Assembly: GCF_013364235.1 (NCBI RefSeq)
Contig: NZ_CP054919.1
Coordinates: 8,151,239-8,215,238, forward strand
DNA from: Kitasatospora sp. NA04385
GTDB lineage: Bacteria > Actinomycetota > Actinomycetes > Streptomycetales > Streptomycetaceae
Direction: 5' to 3'
DNA: 64,000 bases
The notes beneath the pieces are model-generated. The model did not search any database. It worked only from the letters and a program-made list of their open reading frames with translations, and was not told where the DNA came from. Within the stretch, counting starts at the first letter, position 1; every line of letters starts with the position of its first letter. This document shows positions 33,409 to 41,386 of this stretch, in pieces. A program made the translations under genes and the position numbers.

Positions 33409-34663
33409 GCTCTCCGTACTCGGCGCGGCCGTCGCCGGTCTCGCCGCGGTCCTCGCCCTGGTCGCCCCCGCCTCGGCGGCCGGGCCCACCTCCTGGGTGA
33501 CCGCGAACAGCGCCGCCACCGGCGACCAGGACACCCCCGCCGTCGCGGCCGACCGCCTCGGCGACACCGCGGTGGTCTGGGAGGACGACCGCGACACGAC
33601 CGACCCGGACGACGACGCGCACAGCGACGTGTGGGTGCGGGTCTTCCACAACGGCGCCCCCGGCTACGAGCAGAAGCTCTCGGCGGGCGGGACGGCGGGC
33701 ACCGCCTGGCGCCACCTCCAGCCCGACGTGGGCCTCGACGACCGGGGCGACGCCGTCGTGGTCTGGGCGGAGGACCCGGACGGCAACGGGCTCTACAACA
33801 TCGTCTACCGGGTGCTCTCCCCGACCGGCGCGGTGCTCGGCTCCGGCCGGGTCAACGCGAACGCCGACGGCCAGCAGATCCACCCGCGCGTCGCGGTCGA
33901 CCCGGACGGCGCGCCGGGCAGCGCCACCGCGGTCGCGTTCTCGGTGGTCTGGGAGGACGTCCAGGGCACCGCCGCGGCCACCGTGAAGGCGGCCGGGTTC
34001 ACCGGGACCACCACCAAGGCGTACGAGGTGACGGTCAACGCGACCGGCGGCGCCCACCACAACCCCGACGTGGCGACCTCCGCCTCGGGCGACGCCGTCG
34101 TCGTCTGGGACGAGGACACCGACGGCAACGGCTACTACCAGATCGGCCTGGTCAAGCTGGCCAAGGCCAACGGGGCCGTCACGCTCAGCCGCCGCAGCGC
34201 CAACAGCGTCGCCGCCGGGCAGCAGCAGCGCCCGGCGGTGGCCGCCGACTTCAACGGCGACTTCGTGGTGGCCTGGGAGTCCGACCACACCGGCACCCGC
34301 GGGGTCTGGGCCCGCTCCTTCACCGCGGCCGGCACCCCCGGCCCGGCCGAGACCGAGGTCTCCGGCGGCAGCGGGGCGGGCAACCCGAGCGTCGGCATCG
34401 ACGACCAGCGCGAGGCCGTGGTCGGCTGGAGCGTCGCGGGCGCCGACCCGGCGGTCTGGGCGCGCGGCCTCAACCCCGACGGCACCTCCACCGGCCGGCT
34501 GTCGGCCCGGTCCGTCAGCCAGGACACCACCGGCCGGCAGGAGCAGCTCGCGGTGGCCTCCTCCCCGTTCGGCGCGCTCACGATGGCGTACACCGACGAC
34601 CACGACGGCAACGGCTTCGACCAGGTCCTGCTGGCGCTGGGCGCGACCGCCTCGGACTGGTGA
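33401..34663 (+). CDS. Secreted beta-propeller-like repeat protein
   Basis: A 420-residue secreted protein. A Sec signal peptide (about residues 1-26, cleavage after PASA) is followed by five or six repeats of about 60 residues, each with the pattern of P-x-VA followed by D-x-x-G-D-x-VVVW (for example PAVAADRLGDTAVVWEDD, PDVGLDDRGDAVVVWAED, PAVAADFNGDFVVAWESD, PSVGIDDQREAVVGWSV). These resemble beta-propeller blades with Asp-rich calcium-like loops. There is no catalytic motif. It overlaps phoD by 8 bp, suggesting a shared role in extracellular phosphate scavenging, for instance binding substrate or the cell surface. Confidence 0.82.
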   Translation: MRKLSVLGAAVAGLAAVLALVAPASAAGPTSWVTANSAATGDQDTPAVAADRLGDTAVVWEDDRDTTDPDDDAHSDVWVRVFHNGAPGYEQKLSAGGTAGTAWRHLQPDVGLDDRGDAVVVWAEDPDGNGLYNIVYRVLSPTGAVLGSGRVNANADGQQIHPRVAVDPDGAPGSATAVAFSVVWEDVQGTAAATVKAAGFTGTTTKAYEVTVNATGGAHHNPDVATSASGDAVVVWDEDTDGNGYYQIGLVKLAKANGAVTLSRRSANSVAAGQQQRPAVAADFNGDFVVAWESDHTGTRGVWARSFTAAGTPGPAETEVSGGSGAGNPSVGIDDQREAVVGWSVAGADPAVWARGLNPDGTSTGRLSARSVSQDTTGRQEQLAVASSPFGALTMAYTDDHDGNGFDQVLLALGATASDW

Positions 34664-34681
34664 CGGCAGCGGTCCGACCGT

Positions 34682-34713
34682 CCGCCGGGGCCCCCTTCGA
34701 GGGGCCCCGGCGG
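34682..34713. terminator. Bidirectional terminator
   Basis: CCGCCGGGGCCCC and its perfect complement form a 13-base stem with a 6-base loop between the convergent propeller and MarR genes, able to stop transcription from both sides. Confidence 0.75.
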
Positions 34714-34729
34714 CGTTCCCGGCGCCGGT

Positions 34730-35203
34730 TCAGGCGGGCTCGCCCCCGTGCGCGGGCCGGTGGCGGGCGTTCAGCAGGGCCAGCAGGCGGACGAGTTCGC
34801 CCTGCTGGGCGGGGGTGAGCGGGGCGAGCAGGTCCTGCTGGGCGGCGGAGACCAGGGCGTCCAGGCGGTGCAGGCGGGCGCGGCCGGCGGGGGTGAGGGT
34901 GATGACGTTGCGGCGGCGGTCGACCGGGTCGGGGTCGCGGACCAGGAAACCGGCGTCGGCGAGCTCGTTCAGGACGGCGACCATGTCGCTGCGGTAGACG
35001 CCGGTGCGGCGGCTCAGCTCGGCCTGGCTGGCGGGGCCGGTCTCGTCGAGCGCGACCAGCACCGCGAAGTGCCACTTGCGGGCGCCCTCGGCGGCCAGCC
35101 GCTCGCCCACCAGCCGGTCGGCCGCGGCGGCGGCCCCGGCCAGCAGTCGGCTGGGGACGGTGCGCAGCCGCTCGGGCGTGGCGTCCTCGGGTGCGGGGCT
35201 CAT
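34730..35203 (-). CDS. MarR-family transcriptional regulator
   Basis: A 157-residue MarR repressor. The recognition region is ASQAELSRRTGVYRSDMVAV, and the wing is RDPDPVDRRRNVITLTPAG. Flanking helices (LVALDETGP; LLAPLTPAQQGELVRLLALL) make the dimer. Such proteins release DNA when they bind small phenolic or lipophilic ligands. It is divergent from an epoxide-hydrolase gene; the 127-bp gap has two GTTAGTG-type inverted repeats that are its likely operators, so it should control both genes. The ATG at 35203 has a GGAGG site. Confidence 0.9.
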   Translation of the reverse strand: MSPAPEDATPERLRTVPSRLLAGAAAAADRLVGERLAAEGARKWHFAVLVALDETGPASQAELSRRTGVYRSDMVAVLNELADAGFLVRDPDPVDRRRNVITLTPAGRARLHRLDALVSAAQQDLLAPLTPAQQGELVRLLALLNARHRPAHGGEPA

Positions 35204-35225
35204 GGTCGGGTCCTCCCACTGTTGC

Positions 35226-35240
35226 GTTAGTGCCACTAAC
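35226..35240. promoter_or_regulatory. Probable MarR operator 1
   Basis: GTTAGTG-C-CACTAAC, a perfect inverted repeat with 7-base arms, 22 bp upstream of the MarR start codon. It is AT-rich relative to its surroundings. Confidence 0.7.
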
Positions 35241-35252
35241 AGTCTAACTTCA

Positions 35253-35280
35253 TTAGTGCGACGAACGTTTATCGCACTAA
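35253..35280. promoter_or_regulatory. Probable MarR operator 2
   Basis: TTAGTGCGA and TCGCACTAA form a perfect 9-base inverted repeat with a 10-base spacer, sharing TTAGTG/CACTAA with operator 1. It is 50 bp from the epoxide-hydrolase start. Confidence 0.7.
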
Positions 35281-35330
35281 CGGTCTCCAGGGGCCGTGCC
35301 GCCCATCCCGCGCACCCGAGGTGACACCCC

Positions 35331-36449
35331 ATGATCGAGCCCTTCCGCGTCCACGTCCCGCAGGCCGACCTCGACGACCTCGCCGACCGCCTCGCCCGCA
35401 CCCGCTGGCCCGACGAGATCGACGGCGCCGGCTGGGACTACGGCTTCCCGCTGGCCCGCCTCCAGCAGCTCGCCGACCACTGGCGCACCCGCTACGACTG
35501 GCGCGCCCACGAGGCCCGGCTCAACGAACTCCCGCACTTCACCACCGAGATCGACGGCCAGCGGATCCACTTCCTGCACCTGCGGGCCGACGACCCCGAC
35601 GCCCTCCCGCTGGTCCTCACCCACGGCTGGCCCGGCTCGTTCCTCGAGTTCCTGGACGTCCTCGAACCGCTGCGCCGCGACTTCCACCTGGTCGTCCCGT
35701 CCATCCCCGGCTTCGGCTTCTCCGGCCCCACCCGCGAACGCGGCTGGGACGTCGCCCGGGTCGCCCGCGCCTGGGCCGAACTGATGGACCGCCTCGGCTA
35801 CCGGCGCTACGGCGCCCACGGCGGCGACTTCGGCGCGGGCATCTCCACCGCCCTCGCCGCGCACGCCCCCGACCGGGTGGTCGGCGTCCACGTCACCTAC
35901 CTGCCGCTGCCCCCCGACCCGGACGCCGGGACGCTCTCCGCCGCCGACGAGGCCCGGCTCGACACGGTCCGCGCGCTCCAGGCGAACCGGCCGCCCTACC
36001 AGTCCCTCCAGGCCGCCGCCCCGCAGACGCTCGGCTACGCCCTCACCGACTCCCCGGTCGGCCAACTCGCCTGGATCGCCGAGCGCTTCGCGCACTGGAC
36101 CGACCCGGCCGCCCCCGTCGACGACGACCGCCTGCTCACCGACGTCAGCCTGTACTGGCTGACCGCCACCGCCGCCTCCTCCGCCCGCCTCACCCGGGAG
36201 ACCCCGCGCGGCGCCACCCCCTGCCCCGCCCCGCTCGGCGTCGCGGTCTTCGCGCACGACATCACCCTGGCCGTCCGCCCGCTGGTCGAACGCCGCTACC
36301 GGGTCGCGCACTGGTCGGAGTTCGACCGGGGCGGGCACTTCGCCGCGATGGAGGTGCCCGCCCTGCTCGCCGGGGACGTCCGGGAGTTCTTCACCGCCCT
36401 CCCGGCGCCCGCCCGCCCCGGGCCGACCGCGACCGGTGCGGCTCGCTGA
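35331..36449 (+). CDS. Epoxide hydrolase (alpha/beta-hydrolase with EHN domain)
   Basis: A 372-residue epoxide hydrolase that opens epoxides to diols with water. The N-terminal EHN cap segment reads VHVPQADLDDLADRLARTRW. The oxyanion motif is LVLTHGWPGSFLEFL, the nucleophile is the Asp in AHGGDFGAG, and the His of the triad is in FDRGGHFAAME. The middle cap carries the SLYWLTATAASSARL tyrosine. This juvenile-hormone-type subgroup is common in actinomycetes and often acts in detoxification. It is probably regulated by the divergent MarR protein through the two shared inverted repeats. The substrate is unknown. Confidence 0.92.
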   Translation: MIEPFRVHVPQADLDDLADRLARTRWPDEIDGAGWDYGFPLARLQQLADHWRTRYDWRAHEARLNELPHFTTEIDGQRIHFLHLRADDPDALPLVLTHGWPGSFLEFLDVLEPLRRDFHLVVPSIPGFGFSGPTRERGWDVARVARAWAELMDRLGYRRYGAHGGDFGAGISTALAAHAPDRVVGVHVTYLPLPPDPDAGTLSAADEARLDTVRALQANRPPYQSLQAAAPQTLGYALTDSPVGQLAWIAERFAHWTDPAAPVDDDRLLTDVSLYWLTATAASSARLTRETPRGATPCPAPLGVAVFAHDITLAVRPLVERRYRVAHWSEFDRGGHFAAMEVPALLAGDVREFFTALPAPARPGPTATGAAR

Positions 36450-36521
36450 GCTGAGCCGCTGTGGGGCCGAGTCCGGTCGCCGGTCCGGGTGCCCGTGCTT
36501 CGAGGGCGAATGGACGGACCG

Positions 36522-37046
36522 TCAGATACCGAGCGGGTCGGTCAGCTGGCTCTCGGTGTCGAAGGAGCGCGCCGCGTCGAAGGCCCCCGCCAGGTCCGGG
36601 TGGCGGCCCAGCAGCCGGTGCGCCAGCGCCAGGCCGTCCGGCTCCACCCGGCGGGTCAGGCCCAGGTGTGGCATCCAACGGCCGGGCAGGTAGAGCGGGT
36701 TGGGCTCCGGCGCGTCCGCCAGCAACCGCCACACCTCCCGGTGCAGCTCGATCAGCGCCGGACCCGGCACCACGCCCCAGGCCAGCACCCGGCGGCGGCT
36801 GCGCGCCCCGAACGACAGCAGGCCCGACAGCCGCACCTCCAACGGCAGCACCCCGGCCAGGAGTTCACCCACCGCCGCGAGCCGGTCCGGGGCGATCGCG
36901 CCGCACACCGCCAGGGTCAGGTGCGGGCGGTGCCCCGGGTGCGGGTTGTCCGCGAGCGAGTCCACCCCGCCGTCGGCCAGCTGCCGCCACACCGTCCGCA
37001 CCGCCCGGTCGGACGCCGGGTCACAGGTCAACTCGATGGTCCGCAT
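36522..37046 (-). CDS. 2'-5' RNA ligase (LigT)-like 2H phosphoesterase
   Basis: A 174-residue protein of the 2H phosphoesterase fold. The first catalytic motif is PHLTLA (His42, Thr44). The second is MPHLGLT, where the expected H-x-T/S reads H-L-G, so activity may be altered. The spacing between motifs, about 85 residues, and the beta-rich pattern fit LigT/thpR relatives, which act on 2',3'-cyclic or 2'-5' RNA phosphates. It ends close to the epoxide-hydrolase stop (convergent). No partner gene suggests its substrate. Confidence 0.8.
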   Translation of the reverse strand: MRTIELTCDPASDRAVRTVWRQLADGGVDSLADNPHPGHRPHLTLAVCGAIAPDRLAAVGELLAGVLPLEVRLSGLLSFGARSRRRVLAWGVVPGPALIELHREVWRLLADAPEPNPLYLPGRWMPHLGLTRRVEPDGLALAHRLLGRHPDLAGAFDAARSFDTESQLTDPLGI

Positions 37047-37108
37047 GCCCCCACCGTAGGACCGGCCCCGCCGCCGCCCGCGCCCGCCCCGTGTGATGGG
37101 CTGTGCGG

Positions 37109-37735
37109 ATGCGCACCACCGACGACCGGCGTCCGCCGCGCCGCACCGGCCCCCGCGAGGAGCGCCGTCCCCGTGAAGAGCGCCGTCCCGGCGAAGAGCG
37201 CCGCTCCCGCGAGGAGCGCCGTCCCCGCCCGTCGGGGGAAGTGAGGGACCGTCCGGCGGCCCCGCCGGCCGGGCGCCCGGGGGAGTGGTCGGCCAGGGCC
37301 GGATGGCTGGCCGGTGCGGTGGCGGTGCTGCTGCTCGGACTGACCGCGCCCGCGCTGGTGCCCGTCGGCGCCGCGACCCTGCTCGGCGGGGCGCTGTACA
37401 CCGCGCTGCTGCACACCCTGCTGATGGCCGCCGCGCCCCGGCTCGGCCCGTGGACCGCCGCCGGTGCCGCGCTCGCCGCCAGCTGGGCGGTGGAGCTGTT
37501 CCAGCTCACCGGCCTGCCCGCCGAGCTCGGCCGGCACAGCCGACTCGCCCGCCTCGTCCTGGGCACCACCTTCGACCCGTCCGACCTGCCCGGCTACGCC
37601 CTCGGCGCGGCGGCCCTGCTCGCCGTCCACCACGTCGCCCGCTATGCCGTCCGGCACGCGGCCCGCCGCGCCGCCCGCCGACGCCGCGCCCGGCGGTTCG
37701 GTGTCGCGCCGTTCGACGCCCCGGAGGTCAAATAG
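37109..37735 (+). CDS. DUF2809 family membrane protein with a charged repeat N-terminus
   Basis: A 208-residue protein. The first 45 residues are a cytoplasmic, highly charged tail made of tandem EERRP/EERRS units (15-base DNA repeats at about 37155-37225). The remainder is a DUF2809 membrane domain with four helices: AGWLAGAVAVLLLGLTAPALV, TLLGGALYTALLHTLLMAAAP, WTAAGAALAASWAVELFQLTG and GYALGAAALLAVHHVARYAV. The conserved ELFQLTG and LGTTFDPSDLPGYALG are present. Its role is unknown. It ends in a basic C-terminal tail. Confidence 0.8.
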   Translation: MRTTDDRRPPRRTGPREERRPREERRPGEERRSREERRPRPSGEVRDRPAAPPAGRPGEWSARAGWLAGAVAVLLLGLTAPALVPVGAATLLGGALYTALLHTLLMAAAPRLGPWTAAGAALAASWAVELFQLTGLPAELGRHSRLARLVLGTTFDPSDLPGYALGAAALLAVHHVARYAVRHAARRAARRRRARRFGVAPFDAPEVK

Positions 37736-37818
37736 GTACATTTGGGACATTCGGGAGCAGCACTCAGGCTTCGCGTGTCCACGAACAGAAGGCCGAGCCG
37801 CCTTCGGAAAGGGACTCC

Positions 37819-38916
37819 ATGCACCCCGCCCTCAGCCCCGCCGTCCTCGCCGAACTGCGCCGGCCCCGCCCCTATCCGGCGGTGTCCATCCTGATGCCCA
37901 CGCACCGCCGCGAGCCGGACAACGCGCAGGACCCGGTCCGCCTGCGCAACCTGGTGGCCGAGGCGAAGGAGCGGGTCCAGGCCGACCCCGAGGTCTCCCG
38001 CGCGGACCGGATCGACGTCCTGGAGCAGCTCGACAAGGCGCTCGCCGAGGTCGACCTGGTGCACGCCGAGGACGGCCTGGCGATCCTCGTCGCGCCCGGC
38101 GAGCACCAGGTCTGGTCACTCGGCCGCACCGCCCCCGCCCGGGTGGTCGTGGCCGACACCTTCCTCACCCGCAACCTGGTCTCCTCGCAGATCGCCGAAC
38201 GCCCCTACTGGGTGCTCGCGGTCGCCGCCGACCGGGTGGTCCTGTGGGGCGGCAACCAGGAGCGCGTCACCGAGGAGAACGTCCACGGCTTCCCGCTGGT
38301 GCGGGTCTACGACAACCCCGACCCCGAGCGCCAGGAGCGGATCGGCGACACCCCCAGCACCTTCCGGGACGAGGAGACCAAGACCTTCCTGCGGCAGGCC
38401 GACACCGCGGTCGGCAAGGTGCTCGCCGCCGACCCCCGCCCGCTGTACGTGGTGGGCGACGCCCCCGCGCTCGCCCTGCTGGACGCCGTCGGCCCGATCG
38501 CCAAGGCCACCACCTCGCAGATCCCGCACGGCGGCCTCGCCCAGGCCACCGCCGAGGTCGTCCGCCAGGTGGTCGAACCCGCCGTCCGCGGGCACGCCGA
38601 CCAGGAGATCACCGACGCGCTCGCCCGCCTCGACAAGGCGCGCGGCCGCCAGGCCTTCGCCGCCGGGCTCGACGAGGTCTGGCAGACCGCGGCCGAGGGC
38701 CGGATCGCCCTGCTGGTGGTCGAGGAGAACTTCCGCACCACCGTCCGCGACGACGGCGACCACCTCGTCCCCGCCGAGGAGGGCCAGCCCGGCGCCCGCG
38801 AGGACGTCGTCGACGAGGTCATCGAGCGCGCCCTCGACACCGGCGCCACCGTCAGCTTCGTCCCCGACGGCACCCTCTCCGACGCCGGCCGGATCGCCGC
38901 GGACCTGCGCTACTGA
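37819..38916 (+). CDS. baeRF-type (bacterial archaeo-eukaryotic release-factor-like) protein
   Basis: A 365-residue protein of the baeRF3-like group: MHPALSPAVLAELRRPRPYPAVSILMPTHRREPDNAQDPVRLRNL at the start (given as landmarks at residues 18-20 and 25-30), DGLAILVAPGEHQVW and TFLTRNLVSSQIAERPYWVL in the middle, and LYVVGDAPALALLDAVG plus VSFVPDGTLSDAGRIAADLRY at the end. These are related to the eRF1/Pelota fold and are proposed to act on ribosomes or tRNA in rescue or stress; direct function here is inferred. A GGAAAGG site precedes the ATG. Confidence 0.78.
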   Translation: MHPALSPAVLAELRRPRPYPAVSILMPTHRREPDNAQDPVRLRNLVAEAKERVQADPEVSRADRIDVLEQLDKALAEVDLVHAEDGLAILVAPGEHQVWSLGRTAPARVVVADTFLTRNLVSSQIAERPYWVLAVAADRVVLWGGNQERVTEENVHGFPLVRVYDNPDPERQERIGDTPSTFRDEETKTFLRQADTAVGKVLAADPRPLYVVGDAPALALLDAVGPIAKATTSQIPHGGLAQATAEVVRQVVEPAVRGHADQEITDALARLDKARGRQAFAAGLDEVWQTAAEGRIALLVVEENFRTTVRDDGDHLVPAEEGQPGAREDVVDEVIERALDTGATVSFVPDGTLSDAGRIAADLRY

Positions 38917-38950
38917 CCCGCGCTACTGACCCGCGCCACCGACCCGTGCA

Positions 38951-38991
38951 CCAGGGGCCCGCACCGGAACCACCCGGCGGCGGGCCCCTGG
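38951..38991. terminator. Bidirectional terminator
   Basis: CCAGGGGCCCGC and its exact complement (12-base stem, 17-base loop) lie between the convergent baeRF and VIT-family genes. Confidence 0.7.
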
Positions 38992-39005
38992 CCCGTGCCC
39001 CGCCC

Positions 39006-39749
39006 TCAAGCGGTCGACGCCCCCAGCAGTACGCCCACCGCGTACGTCACCGCCATCGCGATGCCGCCGCCCAGCACGTTGCGCAGCACCGCCCGGCGCG
39101 GATCCGCCCCGCCCAGCCGGGCGCTCGTCCAGCCCGTCACCACCAGGGCCGCCAGCACCGCCACCACCGTGACCCACACCCGGACGGACTGCGGCGGCAG
39201 CACGATCGCCAGCAGCGGCAGCAGCGCACCCACCGTGAACGCCGCGAAGGACGCCCAGGCCGCGTGCCACGGTTCGGTCAACTCGTCCGGGTCGATGCCC
39301 AGTTCGGTCTCCGCGTGGGCGGCCAGCGCGTCGTGCGCGGTCAACTGCACGGCCACCTGCCGGGCCAGCTCCGGATCCAGGCCCTTCGCCTCGTACATGC
39401 CCGCCAGCTCGGCCAGCTCCGCCTGCGGCGTCAGCCGCAGCTCCCGCCGCTCCAGCGCCAGCGCGGCCCGCTCCGCGTCCCGCTGGGTGCTCACCGAGAC
39501 GTACTCGCCCGCCGCCATCGACAGCGAGCCCGCCAGCAGGCCCGCCAGACCGGCCGTCAGCAGCTCGGTGGACGAGGAGTTCGCACCCGCCACGCCCACC
39601 ACCAGGCCCGCCGTCGACACCACGCCGTCGTTCGCCCCCAGCACCGCCGCCCGCAGCCAGTTCAACCGCCCGCCCAGCGCACCCCCGTGCGCCTCGTCGT
39701 GGTCCGGGGGCTGGCCGGGTTCCGTACCCCGGGCGCGGGAAGCTGTCAT
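39006..39749 (-). CDS. VIT1/CCC1-type transporter
   Basis: A 247-residue membrane protein of the VIT/CCC1 family, which moves iron or manganese out of the cytoplasm. The first helix contains AAVLGANDGVVSTAGLVVGV, followed by LLTAGLAGLLAGSLSMAAGEYVSV, the family's diagnostic pair. A charged cytosolic metal-binding segment (ALERRELRLTPQAELAELA) is followed by three helices to the C-terminus. Substrate metal is not determined by these motifs. It is a single gene with its own upstream gap. Confidence 0.9.
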   Translation of the reverse strand: MTASRARGTEPGQPPDHDEAHGGALGGRLNWLRAAVLGANDGVVSTAGLVVGVAGANSSSTELLTAGLAGLLAGSLSMAAGEYVSVSTQRDAERAALALERRELRLTPQAELAELAGMYEAKGLDPELARQVAVQLTAHDALAAHAETELGIDPDELTEPWHAAWASFAAFTVGALLPLLAIVLPPQSVRVWVTVVAVLAALVVTGWTSARLGGADPRRAVLRNVLGGGIAMAVTYAVGVLLGASTA

Positions 39750-39849
39750 GGCGCCAGTGTGCCCGCCGGACGCCGCCGCGCCCCGCAGCCCCGGCGGGGC
39801 GCCGGAAAACCCGTTGCCGCAGGTGGTGACGGTGGGTCAGGATGCGGGC

Positions 39850-40245
39850 ATGTGCTTCCGTGGCGGGACGGGCAGCCGGCACCACGTGTGCCTGCCCTGC
39901 CGGGCGTCCTACAAGCGCCGCGGGCAGCGGACCGAGACCTGCCCGCGCTGCCGGGGCCCGCTGATCGACGCGGGCCAGGACCTGCACGTCCCGCGCCGCT
40001 CCGACACCGCCGCCTGGCGGGCGCTCACCGCGCTGCTGTACTCCGGCGTCCGGTTCGCCTCCGGCTGCTGCGACGGCCCCGGCTGGCGCCCGCGCACCCC
40101 GCGCGAGGTCCGCGAACGCCTCGCCGCCGCAGCCGGCACCGGCCTGCCCCTCGCCGACGCGCTGACCACCCGGGACGTGGCGGACCTCGCCGCGCAGCGG
40201 CGCGCCGCGCGGCGGGTGCCGAAGGTCAGCCGACCGCCGCGCTGA
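39850..40245 (+). CDS. Small zinc-ribbon protein
   Basis: A 131-residue protein with an N-terminal zinc ribbon, CLPCRASYKRRGQRTETCPRC, in which four cysteines should bind one zinc. The rest is a basic helical part (AAWRALTALLYSGVRFASGCCDG; RTPREVRERLAAAAGTGLPLADALTTRDVADLAAQ is the helical tail, residues about 85-120). Such proteins may bind nucleic acid or another protein; function unknown. Its last 20 bp overlap the end of the convergent Clp-N gene. Confidence 0.72.
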   Translation: MCFRGGTGSRHHVCLPCRASYKRRGQRTETCPRCRGPLIDAGQDLHVPRRSDTAAWRALTALLYSGVRFASGCCDGPGWRPRTPREVRERLAAAAGTGLPLADALTTRDVADLAAQRRAARRVPKVSRPPR

Positions 40246-40660
40246 GCAGCTCGCGGTGCGCCTGCCGGGTGGTCAGGCCCAGTGCGTGCAGCGCCAGGCG
40301 GCCCGGGCCGGACGGCTCGCACTCCAGGACGGCCAGCGGCAGGCGCGCCGCCAGCGGGCCCGGCCCGCCGTCGGCCAGCCGCTGGTGGACGTCGCCCGCG
40401 TACCGGGACAGCGGGGGGAACTCGCCCGCCGGAACGGGGAAGCGCGGCCAGGCGTACGACGCCAGGGCCCGTTCGACCGCCTCCGCCAGCGCGCCGGGCG
40501 CGACACCGGGCAGCCGTCCGGGCAGCGCCAGCAGCAGGTGCCCGGTGGTGACTTCGTTGTGGCCCCGTTCGACCGCCGCGGCGCGGGCCGCGTCCAGCAG
40601 GCCGTCCAGCGCGTCCGGGCCGTCGGGACGGTCGGGCGCGTCGAGAGTGTGATCCGTCAT
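40226..40660 (-). CDS. Clp N-domain-like protein
   Basis: A 144-residue protein containing a Clp repeat (N) domain: LLDAARAAAVERGHNEVTTG, HLLLALPG, then a second half LAEAVERALASYAWPRFPV and LHALGLTTRQAHRELLSAA. There is no ATPase part. Stand-alone Clp-N proteins in actinobacteria are thought to act as adaptors or as small-molecule binding modules; the function here is not known. The start is a good ATG (MTDHTLDAPD), and its 3' end overlaps the zinc-ribbon gene on the other strand. Confidence 0.78.
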   Translation of the reverse strand: MTDHTLDAPDRPDGPDALDGLLDAARAAAVERGHNEVTTGHLLLALPGRLPGVAPGALAEAVERALASYAWPRFPVPAGEFPPLSRYAGDVHQRLADGGPGPLAARLPLAVLECEPSGPGRLALHALGLTTRQAHRELLSAAVG

Positions 40661-40716
40661 GCCGGTCAGGCTCCCCCGGGCGCGGCCGCCCGGTCAACCG
40701 GAGCGCCCCGAGCGCC

Positions 40717-41295
40717 TCAGAGCGTGGTCGGGGCCGGGTCGCCCTGCGGGCTGCCGGTCCACCAGTTGCCCGGGGCGGCCGGGTCGCGGCTGGTCCAGTA
40801 CTCGATGATCGCGCTCTCGAACTCCTCGGCGGACAGCGCGCCGTCGCCGTTCCGGTCCAGGTGCGCGAAGGCGGTGTCGGCGTCGGCGCGGCGCAGCTGC
40901 GGGAAGTGGCCGCGCTGGAAGGCGAAGAACTCGTCCGCGTCGACCTCGCCGTTGCCGTCCGTGTCCGCCACCGCGAGGAAGGCCCGGGCCAGCGCCCCGA
41001 GCGTCGCCACCGCCGCCCCGGGGTCGTCGGCCAGCGAGGCGGTGGAGGCCAGGAACTGCGCCCGGTCGATCGCCTCGGCCCCGGCGGGCAGGTGCGGCAG
41101 GTGCAGCTCGCGCCAGATCGCCACGTACGCCCCGACGATCCGCTCCTCCGGCGCGGACCCGGCCGGGTGCCCCAGCGAGCGTGCCACCGACCGCCCCATC
41201 AGGACGTGGTCCTGCTCGGTGAGCCGCCCGTCCCCGTCGGCGTCCAAGTGGTCGAACCCGTGACTGATCTTCGCGATGAGCAGGTCGTCGGACAC
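40717..41295 (-). CDS. EF-hand calcium-binding protein
   Basis: A 192-residue cytosolic calcium sensor of the calerythrin/CabD type. Three canonical EF loops are present: DADGDGRLTEQD (about 18-29), DTDGNGEVDADE (about 110-121) and DRNGDGALSAEE (about 145-156). The second of the four expected loops (around AEAIDRAQF) is degenerate, as in calerythrin. Such proteins buffer Ca2+ or transmit calcium signals in mycelial growth. It stands alone, transcribed toward the end of the Clp-N gene. Confidence 0.9.
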   Translation of the reverse strand: MSDDLLIAKISHGFDHLDADGDGRLTEQDHVLMGRSVARSLGHPAGSAPEERIVGAYVAIWRELHLPHLPAGAEAIDRAQFLASTASLADDPGAAVATLGALARAFLAVADTDGNGEVDADEFFAFQRGHFPQLRRADADTAFAHLDRNGDGALSAEEFESAIIEYWTSRDPAAPGNWWTGSPQGDPAPTTL

Positions 41296-41386
41296 GGTTA
41301 CCCTCCGGTGATCGGTAGTTGACGGAGCGTCATTCTATCCACCGCTCCCGGCCCACCCGTAGCGGGGGCGGGCCGGGGCGCCACCG

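Noticed and set aside
37464..40652. A 1062-codon frame crossing several genes
   Set aside because: It runs over convergent genes and a terminator, with Arg/Pro-rich shadow sequence only.
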